Source of the DNA: Alkanophaga liquidiphilum
GTDB lineage: Archaea > Halobacteriota > Syntropharchaeia > Alkanophagales > B39-G2
NCBI GenBank assembly: GCA_029259535.1
Contig: JAPHEF010000004.1
Span: forward strand, 1-64,000
Direction: 5' to 3'
DNA length: 64,000 nucleotides
A program made the translations under genes and the position numbers. Under the pieces are notes generated by a model. That model made no database searches, had not been told where the DNA came from, and saw nothing but the letters and a program-made list of their open reading frames with translations. Shown piece after piece: positions 25,933 through 35,304 of this stretch (its first letter is position 1; each line of letters starts with the position of its first letter).

Positions 25933-26115
25933 ATGGACGTGGTTGATTGCCCCTCTGGAATAATAGCAACTATAATAACAATAGTTGTTCTCATAATTAT
26001 TTCACGTCCACTTCCAGAACTCAATGGGATTCCGTCCACGTAGTTCTTGATCGTAGGTATATTGCTTGCTATTATGATCATTGTTGCGGCTATTTCGTCA
26101 CTTCCGAGAAGATGA
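25933..26115 (+). pseudogene. Small two-segment membrane protein interrupted by TAG
   Basis: ATG 25933 begins MDVVDCPSGIIATIITIVVL and reaches TAG at 26041. The same frame continues FLIVGILLAIMIIVAAISSL and stops at 26115. Together these form two hydrophobic helices separated by a polar loop (SRPLPELNGIPST), a sensible hairpin membrane protein. The amber codon makes it either a pseudogene or a suppressed gene; I favour decay. No clear ribosome binding site. Confidence 0.35.
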
Positions 26116-26137
26116 TAACTCTATTGTTGCTTTTTGC

Positions 26138-27550
26138 TTATTTCCCTTTTAAAGCTGTTAAAATTCTCTTTTTTTTCTTAATAGCGTTTTCTGCGGCAGC
26201 TTTAACCTTCTGCCGCAATTCTTCAAAGTTCTGAGGCTTGCTTTCGCCTACGACCTTCTTGACGGGCGTGTATGCCGACTCTCTAAATCTCGGGACGAAA
26301 GGCATCCGTCGTCCGTCGACGATTAACTCGGCGCCTTTGCCCCGTTCGACGAAACCCACCTCATCTATCTCGACGCCGGCGGCGCGCACCGCCCTTTTGA
26401 CAACGTCCGCAACACCTTCCTCGCAAATCACGAGCAGTGCGTCCAAAGAAACCCCCAAATAATCAATTTGGTGCCGCTCAAGCATTTCTAAAACCTTTGG
26501 GTTCGTTAACTTCCTTATTCTATTCTCATAAAATACAAGCTTCACGTTGGAGACCTTTGCGATCTCGTGGGCGTCGCCGCGCACGCCTCCGTTCGTAACA
26601 TCGGCCATCACATGAATTTTTCCGCTCTTTAAAGCTTCGACCATGTCGTCATCATGCAACAGCGCTTTACATGCGTTTATGAACCTTAAGTTGAGTGTTT
26701 CGTAGACGACGTTGAAGTCGCCGTGGTAGAGAGCGGCGGTTGCAACGGTGCCCCCGCCTGCACCTTCGGTCATTAAGATGACGTCCCCCTCCTTCGCATT
26801 TTTTCTCGTGAGGATGAAGTCCGCGATACCGACGGCGCCGACGCAGCCGGTCATGCGTTCGCCGATGACGAGGTCGCCGCCGATGCGGAGCGTCGAGCCG
26901 GTGATAAGTGGAACGCCTGAAAGCTCGGAGACGACAGAGATTCCAGCAACGTGCTCGAAGATCTTGGCGACGTCGCCGTCGTCCGCAACGTGTATGTCCG
27001 AGAAAAGCGCAACGGGCTCCGCTGCCATCACGTAAACGTCTCGAAGCGCTGCACGGGCGACATGGAAGCCAGCAAGGAGCGGGAAATCACTGAGCCGTGA
27101 GTGCATGCCGTCCACGGTCACCACCAAGTATTTCGGCGAAGTGGCGTTGCTATGGGCATCGCCGCCTTCAGCGTCATCGCTCACGCCACTGTTGTCGAGT
27201 TGCACGACGCCGGAATCGCTGAGGCTTGAGGAATCCACGACTGCGCTTGTCCTCCCTATGATTCCTGCAATCTTCTCATGGACGTAGAAGTCGCCCAAGC
27301 CACGGGAGCCGACACCGAACTCTCCCATCATCACGCCTGAAGGTTCGAAGCACAGCACGCCGAGCGGGTCGTCCACCTCGCCGGCACGGAGCGTCGTCCT
27401 CGCCTCCTCAAGGATGGCAGCGGCGAGACGTTCAGCATACTCCGCCGGAATTTTCTTAATTTCTATAATGCGGCGGCTCATTTCCGAAATTATCTCAGCC
27501 GCAGGGACGCCCTCCCGCAAGCACCGCTTCGCAAAGCCCTCCAAGTCCAT
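26138..27550 (-). CDS. AIR-synthase/HypE-like ATP-binding protein (archaeal COG1973-type)
   Basis: About 470 residues with the PurM/HypE fold: an N-terminal helical region, a first glycine-rich loop (GVMMGEFGVGSRGLGDF), VVTVDGMHSRLSDFPLLAGFHVARAALRD, the ATP-grip VMADVTNGGVRGDAHEIA, and LGVSLDALLVIC. Such proteins resemble hydrogenase-maturation factors, but the true substrate of this archaeal group is unknown to me. Residues about 107-146 are a Ser/Asp/Gly/Asn-rich insert breaking an otherwise conserved strand pair. In-frame starts at 27559 and 27550. Confidence 0.78.
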   Translation of the reverse strand: MDLEGFAKRCLREGVPAAEIISEMSRRIIEIKKIPAEYAERLAAAILEEARTTLRAGEVDDPLGVLCFEPSGVMMGEFGVGSRGLGDFYVHEKIAGIIGRTSAVVDSSSLSDSGVVQLDNSGVSDDAEGGDAHSNATSPKYLVVTVDGMHSRLSDFPLLAGFHVARAALRDVYVMAAEPVALFSDIHVADDGDVAKIFEHVAGISVVSELSGVPLITGSTLRIGGDLVIGERMTGCVGAVGIADFILTRKNAKEGDVILMTEGAGGGTVATAALYHGDFNVVYETLNLRFINACKALLHDDDMVEALKSGKIHVMADVTNGGVRGDAHEIAKVSNVKLVFYENRIRKLTNPKVLEMLERHQIDYLGVSLDALLVICEEGVADVVKRAVRAAGVEIDEVGFVERGKGAELIVDGRRMPFVPRFRESAYTPVKKVVGESKPQNFEELRQKVKAAAENAIKKKKRILTALKGK

Positions 27551-27748
27551 ACTCCACAATTTAACTCCATTTAAGGCATTTTTTTTGATGAACTGATGCT
27601 GACTACTGAGGTTTTATATAAAGTAATCTCAATCGGGCGAGTTTCATCAGGGAGAAGGGCAGTGGAAGGGGTGGATGCTTCCCGTGCGGGTTGAAGTTCG
27701 ATTTCACTGAGGCAATTAAAATGCTTGGAATTAAACGTAACGCCTGTA

Positions 27749-28855
27749 TCATGTCTTCAAAACCGCCTTTATCTTCCCATCGGCAATCCTGACAACCTTC
27801 TCTTTTACCTCTTTGAAACTAGCCTCTATTTCGTCTTTGCCGTCAAAGACTTCCGTCTTGATTTTCTCGCCAACGATGTCGTCGCTTTCAGGTTCAAGTC
27901 TCAAAACGAAACTACCACTCGGCAAAAATTTCCTGAGGCTCTCGAGGGAACCGTCGTAGCCCTCGACGAGGCAGTCGGCGTCGCCGTCCGTAATCCCGAT
28001 GATCGGCATGCCAAACCTCTTGAAAATATCGCCGATGATGCACGTTGTGTCGTCGCCGACGGTCACCGCGGCGTCCACGCTTTCTATCCTTGAGAAAACG
28101 TGCTCAGCATCGTAAAAGTATGCGACCCTGCGGACTTCCCGCTGTGCTGCCGCTTTCAAGACTCGTGGCGGCGTTGTCCGCCTGAAAACACGAGCGGACT
28201 TCACCATTGCACGCTTTAAATCAATTTTGCCAAGCTTCACGAGGTTATGAGCGATGAGCATGCCCCCTCGCAGCTCCACGATTTTCCCCTCCTTTGCAAC
28301 AATGGTCACGTCGTCGGAGTTAGAAATGCCTATGACGACGCCGTTTACTATTATCTTCTCATCAGGAAGCACGCCACGCACACGGCGTAGCTCTAAGCCG
28401 TCTTTACTGATTATATCGTCTGCAAGCAGCTCCGCAGGGGCTATCTCGAAGCCTAAGGGCTCTAAAATACGCAGAAGAGTCTCAAGCTCCGCTGCTTCGG
28501 CACGCCACGGTATCAAGCGCCTGCCCTGAAACTCGACCTGCACGAAGTTCGGCACGTTTGCACGCTTGAAGACCTCGGCGCCGAGCGAGATCCCGCTCTC
28601 CAGAGTTTTTGCGTGGTTTGCGAAGATTATAAGGTCTGCACCCTCCTCATGGAGGCGTCTGACGACCTCTGACGGGCGTAGGTCCATACTGATGTCGATG
28701 ACGTGCTGCAAACCCGCATCGATTACGGCGGTTTTCCCGGTAATGCCGCCGAGCGCCGCCCTCACCTCAAAGCCGGAGAGAGCCTCGAGTAGCAGAACAG
28801 CCCCACCACCATCTATTACTTCAGGACCATGGAACACCAGCGCTAACCGCTTCAT
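27749..28855 (-). CDS. DUF2117-family protein
   Basis: About 368 residues. The N-terminus LALVFHGPEVIDGGGAVLLLEAL, the middle FVQVEFQGRRLIPWRAEAAE, and the C-terminal VTVGDDTTCIIGDIFKRFGMPIIGITDGDADCLVEGY match archaeal DUF2117. The last block looks like a nucleotide- or metal-binding site. The family is mostly found in methanogen-related archaea and its function is not known to me. It follows the DHPS-like gene by under 50 nt, in the same direction. ATGs at 28885 and 28870 are alternative starts. Confidence 0.75.
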   Translation of the reverse strand: MKRLALVFHGPEVIDGGGAVLLLEALSGFEVRAALGGITGKTAVIDAGLQHVIDISMDLRPSEVVRRLHEEGADLIIFANHAKTLESGISLGAEVFKRANVPNFVQVEFQGRRLIPWRAEAAELETLLRILEPLGFEIAPAELLADDIISKDGLELRRVRGVLPDEKIIVNGVVIGISNSDDVTIVAKEGKIVELRGGMLIAHNLVKLGKIDLKRAMVKSARVFRRTTPPRVLKAAAQREVRRVAYFYDAEHVFSRIESVDAAVTVGDDTTCIIGDIFKRFGMPIIGITDGDADCLVEGYDGSLESLRKFLPSGSFVLRLEPESDDIVGEKIKTEVFDGKDEIEASFKEVKEKVVRIADGKIKAVLKT

Positions 28856-28903
28856 CTTTTCTAACTTCATTTCCTGGCGTGGCAAATAACTCTTCTGCTT
28901 GCA

Positions 28904-30439
28904 TTAAAACGTCTCGTCCTGCACGTAGCTTCTCGAAAACCGCAATGAAAGCTCAGCCTTCAAAAGCTCACGCCCGAGATAGGCAGCGTGCTCAAGCGAG
29001 GAGACGAGCCCAAACTTCAGAATCGTATCAAGGACATCCTTTGCCGTCTTTCCTTTAATGACGACCTTCGAAGAGTGTTTTGCGTAAATCTCGTCGTCGA
29101 ACGTTGCTATTTCAAAACAGCCTTTCGGGTCAGGCGTCCACGTTTCGGATGCGCTCGCATTTACAACATTAACGGCGTCGCCGAGAATCAGTCGTCGAAG
29201 TTCGGCGTCGGGCGGCGTTCTCCGCCGTTTTTCTTTCACGACGAGCAAATCCAACCCCAAGTCCTTAGGCGGCATGTTGCGACGCCTCGCAAGGAGCGTC
29301 ATCTCCGCTGCCTGTCGCAACTCTTTAATGCCACCTCTCGTCTTAGGGCTGTGCTCCGTCGTGAAGAGTATGTCGACGTCGAGTTCGGCGGCGACGCATG
29401 CGAGCACAGCGTTCACGCCGACAGAATCCGCATCCAGAAGCTCAGTTACGTTCCCCACGCCAAACAACAAAGGCGTCTTTTTGTCCTTCGCTCTGAAAAA
29501 ATAGTATGTCAACAGCGAGCCCAAAATGCCCCTGCCGACGAGTGGCGGACTCAGCACAGGGTCTGCGATTATTTTGCGAACGCCTATTTTCCTTGCAGTT
29601 TTAATGTTCGCTAGCAAGCTTCTTACCCTATCTTCTGCGGATACCAGCTTGTTTTCACCCACGGCATCGGGCTCGTCAGGAATCAAGACGGCAGCAACGT
29701 CGTGCGCTGCGACGTGCTCGCTCACAGTCTCCAAATTTTTGCCACTGAGACTCATTATCATATCCACACCAGCATTCAATGCAGCTGCGATTTGTGGCGG
29801 CAAGAAGGTATCGATGCTGAGCGGCACGCCGAAGTCAGAGGCGACTCGCACCACCTTTTCCACGTCTGCGGGCTTTGCATCCAGCGGCACACCCAAATCC
29901 ACGATGTCGGCGCCCTTTTCCACATAGTCCTCAATGCGGCGGCGAAGCTCGGTTTCCTCGAGCCTCGTCGCATCCACCACTTCTGCGCAAATCTTCATGC
30001 GTCCGCCGCCTATCTTCAAGCCCTTTATGCTGAAGCTCGCCGTCGCCGCCCTCTCCGCTTCTTCTAACTCCTTAAGCGCCACTTCAAGGCGGCGACTCGC
30101 CACAAGCTCGTCGGCGGCGCGCTCGCCCGAAAGCGGCGCGCCCTCCTTAAGTAACGGCAATAAAAGCGGAATGTCATAGGCGTTCTTTGTTCCTTTCCTC
30201 GTCGTTGCCACGCCATCCAAAATGCTGAAGTCCGAGCCGCACAAGCCCGATACCAGCACTAAATCGTATTCGTCGTCAAGCGTCTTCAAAAACTCCCTGA
30301 GCATCTCAGGCGTGATGAACGCCGCAACATCGACGTCCAAAACGGCGACATCGCATTCCACACCCTCTGCCCTTGCAGCCTTCGCCGCCTCCCTTACAAG
30401 CTTTTCCGCTCTCCTTCCGGTTATCAAGAGCACCCTCAT
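28904..30439 (-). CDS. Dihydropteroate-synthase-like protein
   Basis: 511 residues. The central TIM-barrel pterin-binding domain (about 150-380) has GADIVDLGVPLDA, VPLSIDTFLPPQIAAALNAGVDMIMSLSG and KIIADPVLSPPLVGRGILGS. The flanking N-terminal domain starts VLLITGRRAEKLVREAAKAA, and a C-terminal DUF6513-like part follows. Archaea that make methanopterin carry this protein family where bacteria use FolP, and a role in H4MPT synthesis has been proposed. Its ATG overlaps the DUF99 stop by 4 nt (ATGA). Confidence 0.82.
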   Translation of the reverse strand: MRVLLITGRRAEKLVREAAKAARAEGVECDVAVLDVDVAAFITPEMLREFLKTLDDEYDLVLVSGLCGSDFSILDGVATTRKGTKNAYDIPLLLPLLKEGAPLSGERAADELVASRRLEVALKELEEAERAATASFSIKGLKIGGGRMKICAEVVDATRLEETELRRRIEDYVEKGADIVDLGVPLDAKPADVEKVVRVASDFGVPLSIDTFLPPQIAAALNAGVDMIMSLSGKNLETVSEHVAAHDVAAVLIPDEPDAVGENKLVSAEDRVRSLLANIKTARKIGVRKIIADPVLSPPLVGRGILGSLLTYYFFRAKDKKTPLLFGVGNVTELLDADSVGVNAVLACVAAELDVDILFTTEHSPKTRGGIKELRQAAEMTLLARRRNMPPKDLGLDLLVVKEKRRRTPPDAELRRLILGDAVNVVNASASETWTPDPKGCFEIATFDDEIYAKHSSKVVIKGKTAKDVLDTILKFGLVSSLEHAAYLGRELLKAELSLRFSRSYVQDETF

Positions 30440-31008
30440 AGGATGCCACTCCTCAAAACTGCTCTTGCGAAAATCCTTGCAACTCTTAGTGGTTCTGGAA
30501 CCTTTCCATGCGTCGTGAACTTGTTTAAGAGCGTTCTTGCTTCTCTGATTGTCATCCCAAGTGCCCGCACGAAGACTGAGTGCCCGTTGCGCAGCCTCAC
30601 CGGCGTGCGTTCGCCCAAACTTTTGTAAATAGCTACTCGTTGCTCCCAGTCATCAAAGTGCGCTTTAAAGTGTTCTTCAAGCCCTTCCGACGGCTCGTAA
30701 GTGACACAGAGCACCGGGATGCCTAAAGCATCATGAACCTTGTTTATGTCAATGATGTTGAACCAGCTGATGATACAACCGTTAAGCATGATGGCGTTGA
30801 GGTCGTTTCTTTGAAGCGATTCAAAGATTTGGAGGACGCCCGCTGTTGCATCCATACCGCCTACCGTGATTTTCGTGACGGCGACGCCGTCTATCTGCAA
30901 ATCAGGGCGCATGACCACGCCCGCCAGCACTGACACGTTGCGACGCCGCACGAAGCTCTCGGCAACGCCGAGCACCCGTATGCCTCTCTTGCTTAAGTGA
31001 AGTTCCAT
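30436..31008 (-). CDS. DUF99-family protein (endonuclease V-like fold)
   Basis: 190 residues: RGIRVLGVAESFVRR, GVVMRPDLQIDGVAVTKITVGGMDAT, IMLNGCIISWFNIIDINKVHDALGIPVLCVTYEPS and a basic C-terminus. The family is structurally related to endonuclease V but its activity is not established. ATG 31008 chosen; longer frames run into pcc1 on the other strand. First gene of the DUF99/DHPS-like/DUF2117 operon. Confidence 0.8.
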   Translation of the reverse strand: MELHLSKRGIRVLGVAESFVRRRNVSVLAGVVMRPDLQIDGVAVTKITVGGMDATAGVLQIFESLQRNDLNAIMLNGCIISWFNIIDINKVHDALGIPVLCVTYEPSEGLEEHFKAHFDDWEQRVAIYKSLGERTPVRLRNGHSVFVRALGMTIREARTLLNKFTTHGKVPEPLRVARIFARAVLRSGIL

Positions 31009-31045
31009 CTTAAGATTTAAGGCGGGAGACGAGAAAAAAGCATTG

Positions 31046-31336
31046 ATGCTTGCAGAGTTCGAAGTGAGCTTCAACGAGGACGAAGACGGTAAGGAGCTTG
31101 CGAGAATAATTTACGAGGCGGTGCGTAAGGAAGCTGAGGAGCCGCTGCGGCGGGCGAGCGTCACGCTCTCGCTGGAGATTAGCAAGGGCGAAGACGAAGA
31201 GAAAAAAAGCACGCCTTGCATTCTTATTCGCATCCACGCCGACGACATCGTCATGCTCAGGGCGCTTTCCAATACTTGGCTCAGGTTGATAAAAACGTCA
31301 AAAGAGGCTTTAGACGTGATTCGTAATAGTAGCTAA
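31046..31336 (+). CDS. pcc1: KEOPS complex subunit Pcc1
   Basis: 96 residues. Pcc1 is the small dimerising subunit of KEOPS, which makes t6A on tRNA. The sequence FEVSFNEDEDGKELARIIYEAVRKEAEEPLRRASVTL...CILIRIHADDIVMLRALSNTWLRLIKTS fits the Pcc1/CTAG fold. It diverges from DUF99 with 37 nt between. The partner enzyme Sua5/YrdC is at 42062; Kae1 and Bud32 are not in the window. Confidence 0.85.
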   Translation: MLAEFEVSFNEDEDGKELARIIYEAVRKEAEEPLRRASVTLSLEISKGEDEEKKSTPCILIRIHADDIVMLRALSNTWLRLIKTSKEALDVIRNSS

Positions 31337-31387
31337 AAATTACCGCCATTTTGAACTGGTGCATCCACGACATAACTCCATGACATT

Positions 31388-34327
31388 TCAGGCAACCACG
31401 AAAATCGCAGGTCTTGTGGGCATTGCCGCCTTGCTTTTGCCCTGCGGGTCGAGCTTTTTGCGTTCGTCGCCGCTCAGCCCCTCAAGTTCCTCAGCCTCGT
31501 AAATCTTAAACTCGCATGAGAACTCCCTCTCAAAGAATTCTTTCTCCTCCAAAAACAACTTCTTCTCATCTATTTCAAAGAAATCCTTCTTCTCCATTCC
31601 CTTATCCTTAATCAGCTCCACTGCCTTCCTCACGAAGTCCGCAGTCTCCTTACCTCGCAGCCGCATCTCTTCCGCTCTCATCACTATGGGCATTACTTCC
31701 CTAAGCCCCTTACCCGCCTTTACTTCGTTTAAAATCTTCGAGAACGCTCGCCTCTTCCATTCAGGTGTCACATACAAAATGATTTTCTGCGGCTTCACGT
31801 TTATGACTCTCAGAATTTCGGAAATGTCGTCGCAGACCCACTCTATAAGCTCCTCGGCAGCCTCTGCTTTTTTGTCCACGAGTGTTTCGTCGACCTCTGG
31901 GAACGGCGCAAGCGACACGTAGCCCTCACGCTCGGAAAAGCCCCAACGCTCCCAAACCTCCTCGCAGACGTGCGGGATGAAGGGCGCGAGCAGCCGCACC
32001 CAAACATGAAGCAGCTTCTTCAATATCCACTTCGCTCCCTCCCTCTCGATAGACGTTCGCTTCCTATACCAACGTAGGTCGCCGTCAATCTCGTAGTAAG
32101 CGTGCTGTAACGCCCTCCTGCACTGGAAGTTTTCTAACGCCTCGTTTACCTCCTTAACGTGCCTCTGAAGCTTGCTTAGCAGCCACCTGTCTATGCTTTT
32201 TAACTCTATTTCCCTCTTTGCCTCCTTTAAGCTCTTTCTGAAATCCACAGCGCACTCCATGTCAATTACCTCATTGGCGAAGCTCAGAAATCGCTCTATC
32301 TGCCTTCTCGTTGAGAATACAAGCTCGTCACGCCAGTCGAAGTCCTGCCACGGCTCCGCAGCGCCTATGAGGAACATGCGGACGGCATCTGCTCCGTATT
32401 TCTCGATGGCATCTTTCAGGAGGACAACGTTGCCTTTCGAGCTGCTCATCTTACGTCCTTGGAGCGTCGCCATCCCGAAGACCACCATGCCTCTCGGCCA
32501 GAGGTTTTCCGGGAAGATTGCGACGTGATGGAAAAGCTGGAACGTCAGGTGGTTCCCGACGAGGTCTCTCGCCGAAAGCCGGTAGTCGTAGGGATACCAA
32601 TACAAAAACTCCCTACGCATCTCGTCAAGCAACCTCAGCTCCTCATTGCTCAGCTTTTTCCTCTTCTCCTCAGGAAGCGAAGCTCCCAAAAATATGTAGT
32701 CAAACACCTCGGGCTCCAGAATTTCAGGACGCAATTCACGTAGCTTGTATGAGATTGTGTAATACGCCATGTAGATAGTGGAATCGCTGAGCGGCTCGAT
32801 AATCCATTCTTTATCCCAAGGCAAGTTCGTGCCGAGTCCGATTCTACGGGTGCACGCCCACTCTCTTAGCCACTCCACGACTTGCTTGAACTCTGCAAAA
32901 ATCTCGGGCGGCACCACGTTCATCCTCGACAAGCACGCGCGCACCTGATCTTTCCATGCTTCGTCGCTGTAGTCCAAAAACCATTGGTCCTTCAGCACCG
33001 AAATTACCACGGGAGTGTTGCACCTACATACCACGGGACGCTCGCTGAACTCATACATCAACGCAGCCTTGCCGTCCGCAAGAAGCGTCTCCTTCACGGT
33101 TTCACGGGCGTCTTTCACCGACACGCCTGCTAACCCCATCGCATCAACCTTCATCCGCCCCTTGTTGAACTCTGCGGTGTAAAGCTCGGTGGTGGCGTCT
33201 TCGAGCCGTTTGTCGTTCTGGTTTTCGATGCCCATCCTCATGACGACAGTCTCTGCGGGTATTTCGCCGTAGCCCTCAATCTCGATTATCGGGATAGGCA
33301 AAACGTTCAAGTATTTGCCCTGCCTATGCAAATCTCGGAGAGCGGCAAAGTCGAACGGCGCGTGCGCAGGCACACTCATCACGACACCCGTCGCAAAATC
33401 AGGGTCAACAAAGCTTGCGGGCAAGATTTTCACGGTGCGTCCATCAACCACGTTCAACGCTTGCCTGTCCACGAAGTCCGAGCCTCCCACCCGCCCCTCC
33501 ACTTCCACCTCGTAGCCTTGATTTTTCAACTTCTCAGCGGCAGGCTCGCTCACCAACCAACGCTCAAACTCCCCAGAACCCCTCTTAACCTTAGCAATTA
33601 CGTAAGAAGCCTCATCATTTATCCAAAGGTTAGTGACGCCGAAAACGGTTTCGGGACGTAAGGTTGCAGTCGGCAAGATAAGCTCCTCACCCTCAAGGAC
33701 GAATTTTAGCAACACAAACTCATTAATGCTGGCACCCTCGCCCGCAAGGAGGTCGTGGTCGCCGACTGGATTCTTGCACGACGGGCAGTATCTTATCGGA
33801 TGCTCGCCCTTAACAACATAGCCCCTCTCGCGGAGCTTCAAAAACTGCCATTCTATGAATTTTTTATAGTGCTGGTCCACGGTGGTGAAGCGCCGCCGCC
33901 AATCAATGGAGTAGCCGAGGGCGTCCATGACCTCCTTATACTCATTGCTGAAATACGAGACGATTTCATAGGGGTCAGAAAACTTCTTTAACGTCTCCTC
34001 CGGAACCTTATACAAATCTCGGTAAAGCCTTATGGCGTCAGGGTCGTTTTTTGCGATTCTTCGTGCGATGCCAATGACCGGCGCACCAGTGACGTGAAAC
34101 GCCATGGGGAACAGCACGTTCCGCCCCTTCATCCGCTGGAAGCGGGCAATGACGTCAGGAACCGTGTAGGTGCGCCCGTGCCCAACATGCATCGCCCCCG
34201 ACGGGTAAGGGTATGCGACATTCACGTAGAACTTTGAAGCGTCGTCACGCACGTGCGCCTCGTAAATCTTGTGGTGCTGCCAGCGGCGCTGCCATTTTTT
34301 TTCTACCTCGATGGCGTCAATGCCCAT
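31388..34327 (-). CDS. leuS: Leucyl-tRNA synthetase
   Basis: 979-residue class I synthetase of archaeal/eukaryal type. HIGH variant HVGHGRTYTVPDVIARFQ, the CP1 editing domain with LPTATLRPETVFGVTNLWIN and SVPAHAPFDFAALRDL, KMSKS motif KMSSSKGNVVLL, then the anticodon-binding helices and a C-terminal domain ending GKSKAAMPTRPAIFVVA. Complete and monocistronic; divergent from the PAC2 gene with 51 nt between. Confidence 0.95.
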   Translation of the reverse strand: MGIDAIEVEKKWQRRWQHHKIYEAHVRDDASKFYVNVAYPYPSGAMHVGHGRTYTVPDVIARFQRMKGRNVLFPMAFHVTGAPVIGIARRIAKNDPDAIRLYRDLYKVPEETLKKFSDPYEIVSYFSNEYKEVMDALGYSIDWRRRFTTVDQHYKKFIEWQFLKLRERGYVVKGEHPIRYCPSCKNPVGDHDLLAGEGASINEFVLLKFVLEGEELILPTATLRPETVFGVTNLWINDEASYVIAKVKRGSGEFERWLVSEPAAEKLKNQGYEVEVEGRVGGSDFVDRQALNVVDGRTVKILPASFVDPDFATGVVMSVPAHAPFDFAALRDLHRQGKYLNVLPIPIIEIEGYGEIPAETVVMRMGIENQNDKRLEDATTELYTAEFNKGRMKVDAMGLAGVSVKDARETVKETLLADGKAALMYEFSERPVVCRCNTPVVISVLKDQWFLDYSDEAWKDQVRACLSRMNVVPPEIFAEFKQVVEWLREWACTRRIGLGTNLPWDKEWIIEPLSDSTIYMAYYTISYKLRELRPEILEPEVFDYIFLGASLPEEKRKKLSNEELRLLDEMRREFLYWYPYDYRLSARDLVGNHLTFQLFHHVAIFPENLWPRGMVVFGMATLQGRKMSSSKGNVVLLKDAIEKYGADAVRMFLIGAAEPWQDFDWRDELVFSTRRQIERFLSFANEVIDMECAVDFRKSLKEAKREIELKSIDRWLLSKLQRHVKEVNEALENFQCRRALQHAYYEIDGDLRWYRKRTSIEREGAKWILKKLLHVWVRLLAPFIPHVCEEVWERWGFSEREGYVSLAPFPEVDETLVDKKAEAAEELIEWVCDDISEILRVINVKPQKIILYVTPEWKRRAFSKILNEVKAGKGLREVMPIVMRAEEMRLRGKETADFVRKAVELIKDKGMEKKDFFEIDEKKLFLEEKEFFEREFSCEFKIYEAEELEGLSGDERKKLDPQGKSKAAMPTRPAIFVVA

Positions 34328-34345
34328 CTATTATGCTACGGGTTT

Positions 34346-34357
34346 AGAATATTTAAA
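34346..34357 (+). promoter_or_regulatory. TATA box for a leaderless PAC2 transcript
   Basis: TTAGAATATTTAAATGG places a TATA element about 25-30 nt before ATG 34379 with no Shine-Dalgarno in between. It supports ATG 34379 as the start. Confidence 0.55.
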
Positions 34358-34378
34358 TGGGTAACAAATGTTGGAACG

Positions 34379-35176
34379 ATGGAGAAGAAAATAGACTTCT
34401 TAAAAGTGAGGATAGAGCTGGAAAAGGAATTGCCCCAATTAGAGAAGCCAGTGTTCGTGCAAGGGTTAGGCGGCTTGGGCAACGTCGGCATGCTCGCCGC
34501 CACGCACTTGATAAGGGAGTTAGATGCGATAAAACTTGCTAATGTATATTCGCCGTATTTTGTTAGAGCTACATCGCCCCTCCCTGGAATAATGTATGCG
34601 GATGGCGTCGTGGAACTTTTAAAAGACGAGATTTATTACGACCCTGAGGAGAGCCTCATGATTTTCGTCGGACCTTACCAGGGCAGCACGCTGGAATCCT
34701 ACTACATGTTTGCGGAGGTCATTCTTGACTTTTGTGCCAAGTGCGGCGTCCGCCGCGTCTTCACTCTCGGAGGCTACGGCACCGGTCGCCACGTCGCAGA
34801 GCCGAAAGTCTATGGCGTCGCCACCGACGCCCGCCTCGTCGAGGAGATAAAAAAGCACGGCGTCCACGTGGAGCGGGGCTACCACGGTCCGATAACCGGG
34901 ATGGCGGGACTCCTCCTCGGGCTCGGCAAGGAGCGTGGCTTCGAGGGCGTTTGCCTCCTCGGCGAGACGCACGGCGAATACCCCGACCCAAAGGCGGCAA
35001 AGGCGGTATTCAAGGCGCTAACGAGTATCCTTGGCATAAAAGCCAGCACTGATGCGCTTGATAAGGAGATAAAGATTATAGAGGAGGAAATGCGAAGGAT
35101 GGCAGAGCAGGAAAGAAGGGGGGAGCAAAGACCTACGTTCATGCCGTTTGATGACAGGTATGTGGGTTACGTTTAG
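34379..35176 (+). CDS. PAC2-family protein, second copy
   Basis: 265 residues, clearly paralogous to the protein at 10027-10782: EKPVFVQGLGGLGNVGMLAATHLIREL, YQGSTLESYYMFAEVILDFC, TLGGYGTGRHVAEPKVYGVA, ITGMAGLLLGLGKERGFEGV and CLLGETHGEYPDPKAAKAV. The charged C-terminus (MRRMAEQERRGEQRP) ends MPFDDRYVGYV, near the HbYX style known from proteasome activators and chaperones. Role inferred from family only. Confidence 0.86.
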   Translation: MEKKIDFLKVRIELEKELPQLEKPVFVQGLGGLGNVGMLAATHLIRELDAIKLANVYSPYFVRATSPLPGIMYADGVVELLKDEIYYDPEESLMIFVGPYQGSTLESYYMFAEVILDFCAKCGVRRVFTLGGYGTGRHVAEPKVYGVATDARLVEEIKKHGVHVERGYHGPITGMAGLLLGLGKERGFEGVCLLGETHGEYPDPKAAKAVFKALTSILGIKASTDALDKEIKIIEEEMRRMAEQERRGEQRPTFMPFDDRYVGYV

Positions 35177-35304
35177 CTTTACACTCGCATGGGCTAAGGA
35201 GCATAGCGGCTCTACCATTGGTAGCAAAACTATGCGCTTGTGTTGCGGTCTGCTACCGAGGTGAAAAAGAAAAGAAAGTAGCTTTAATGGAAAAATAAAG
35301 GGAA

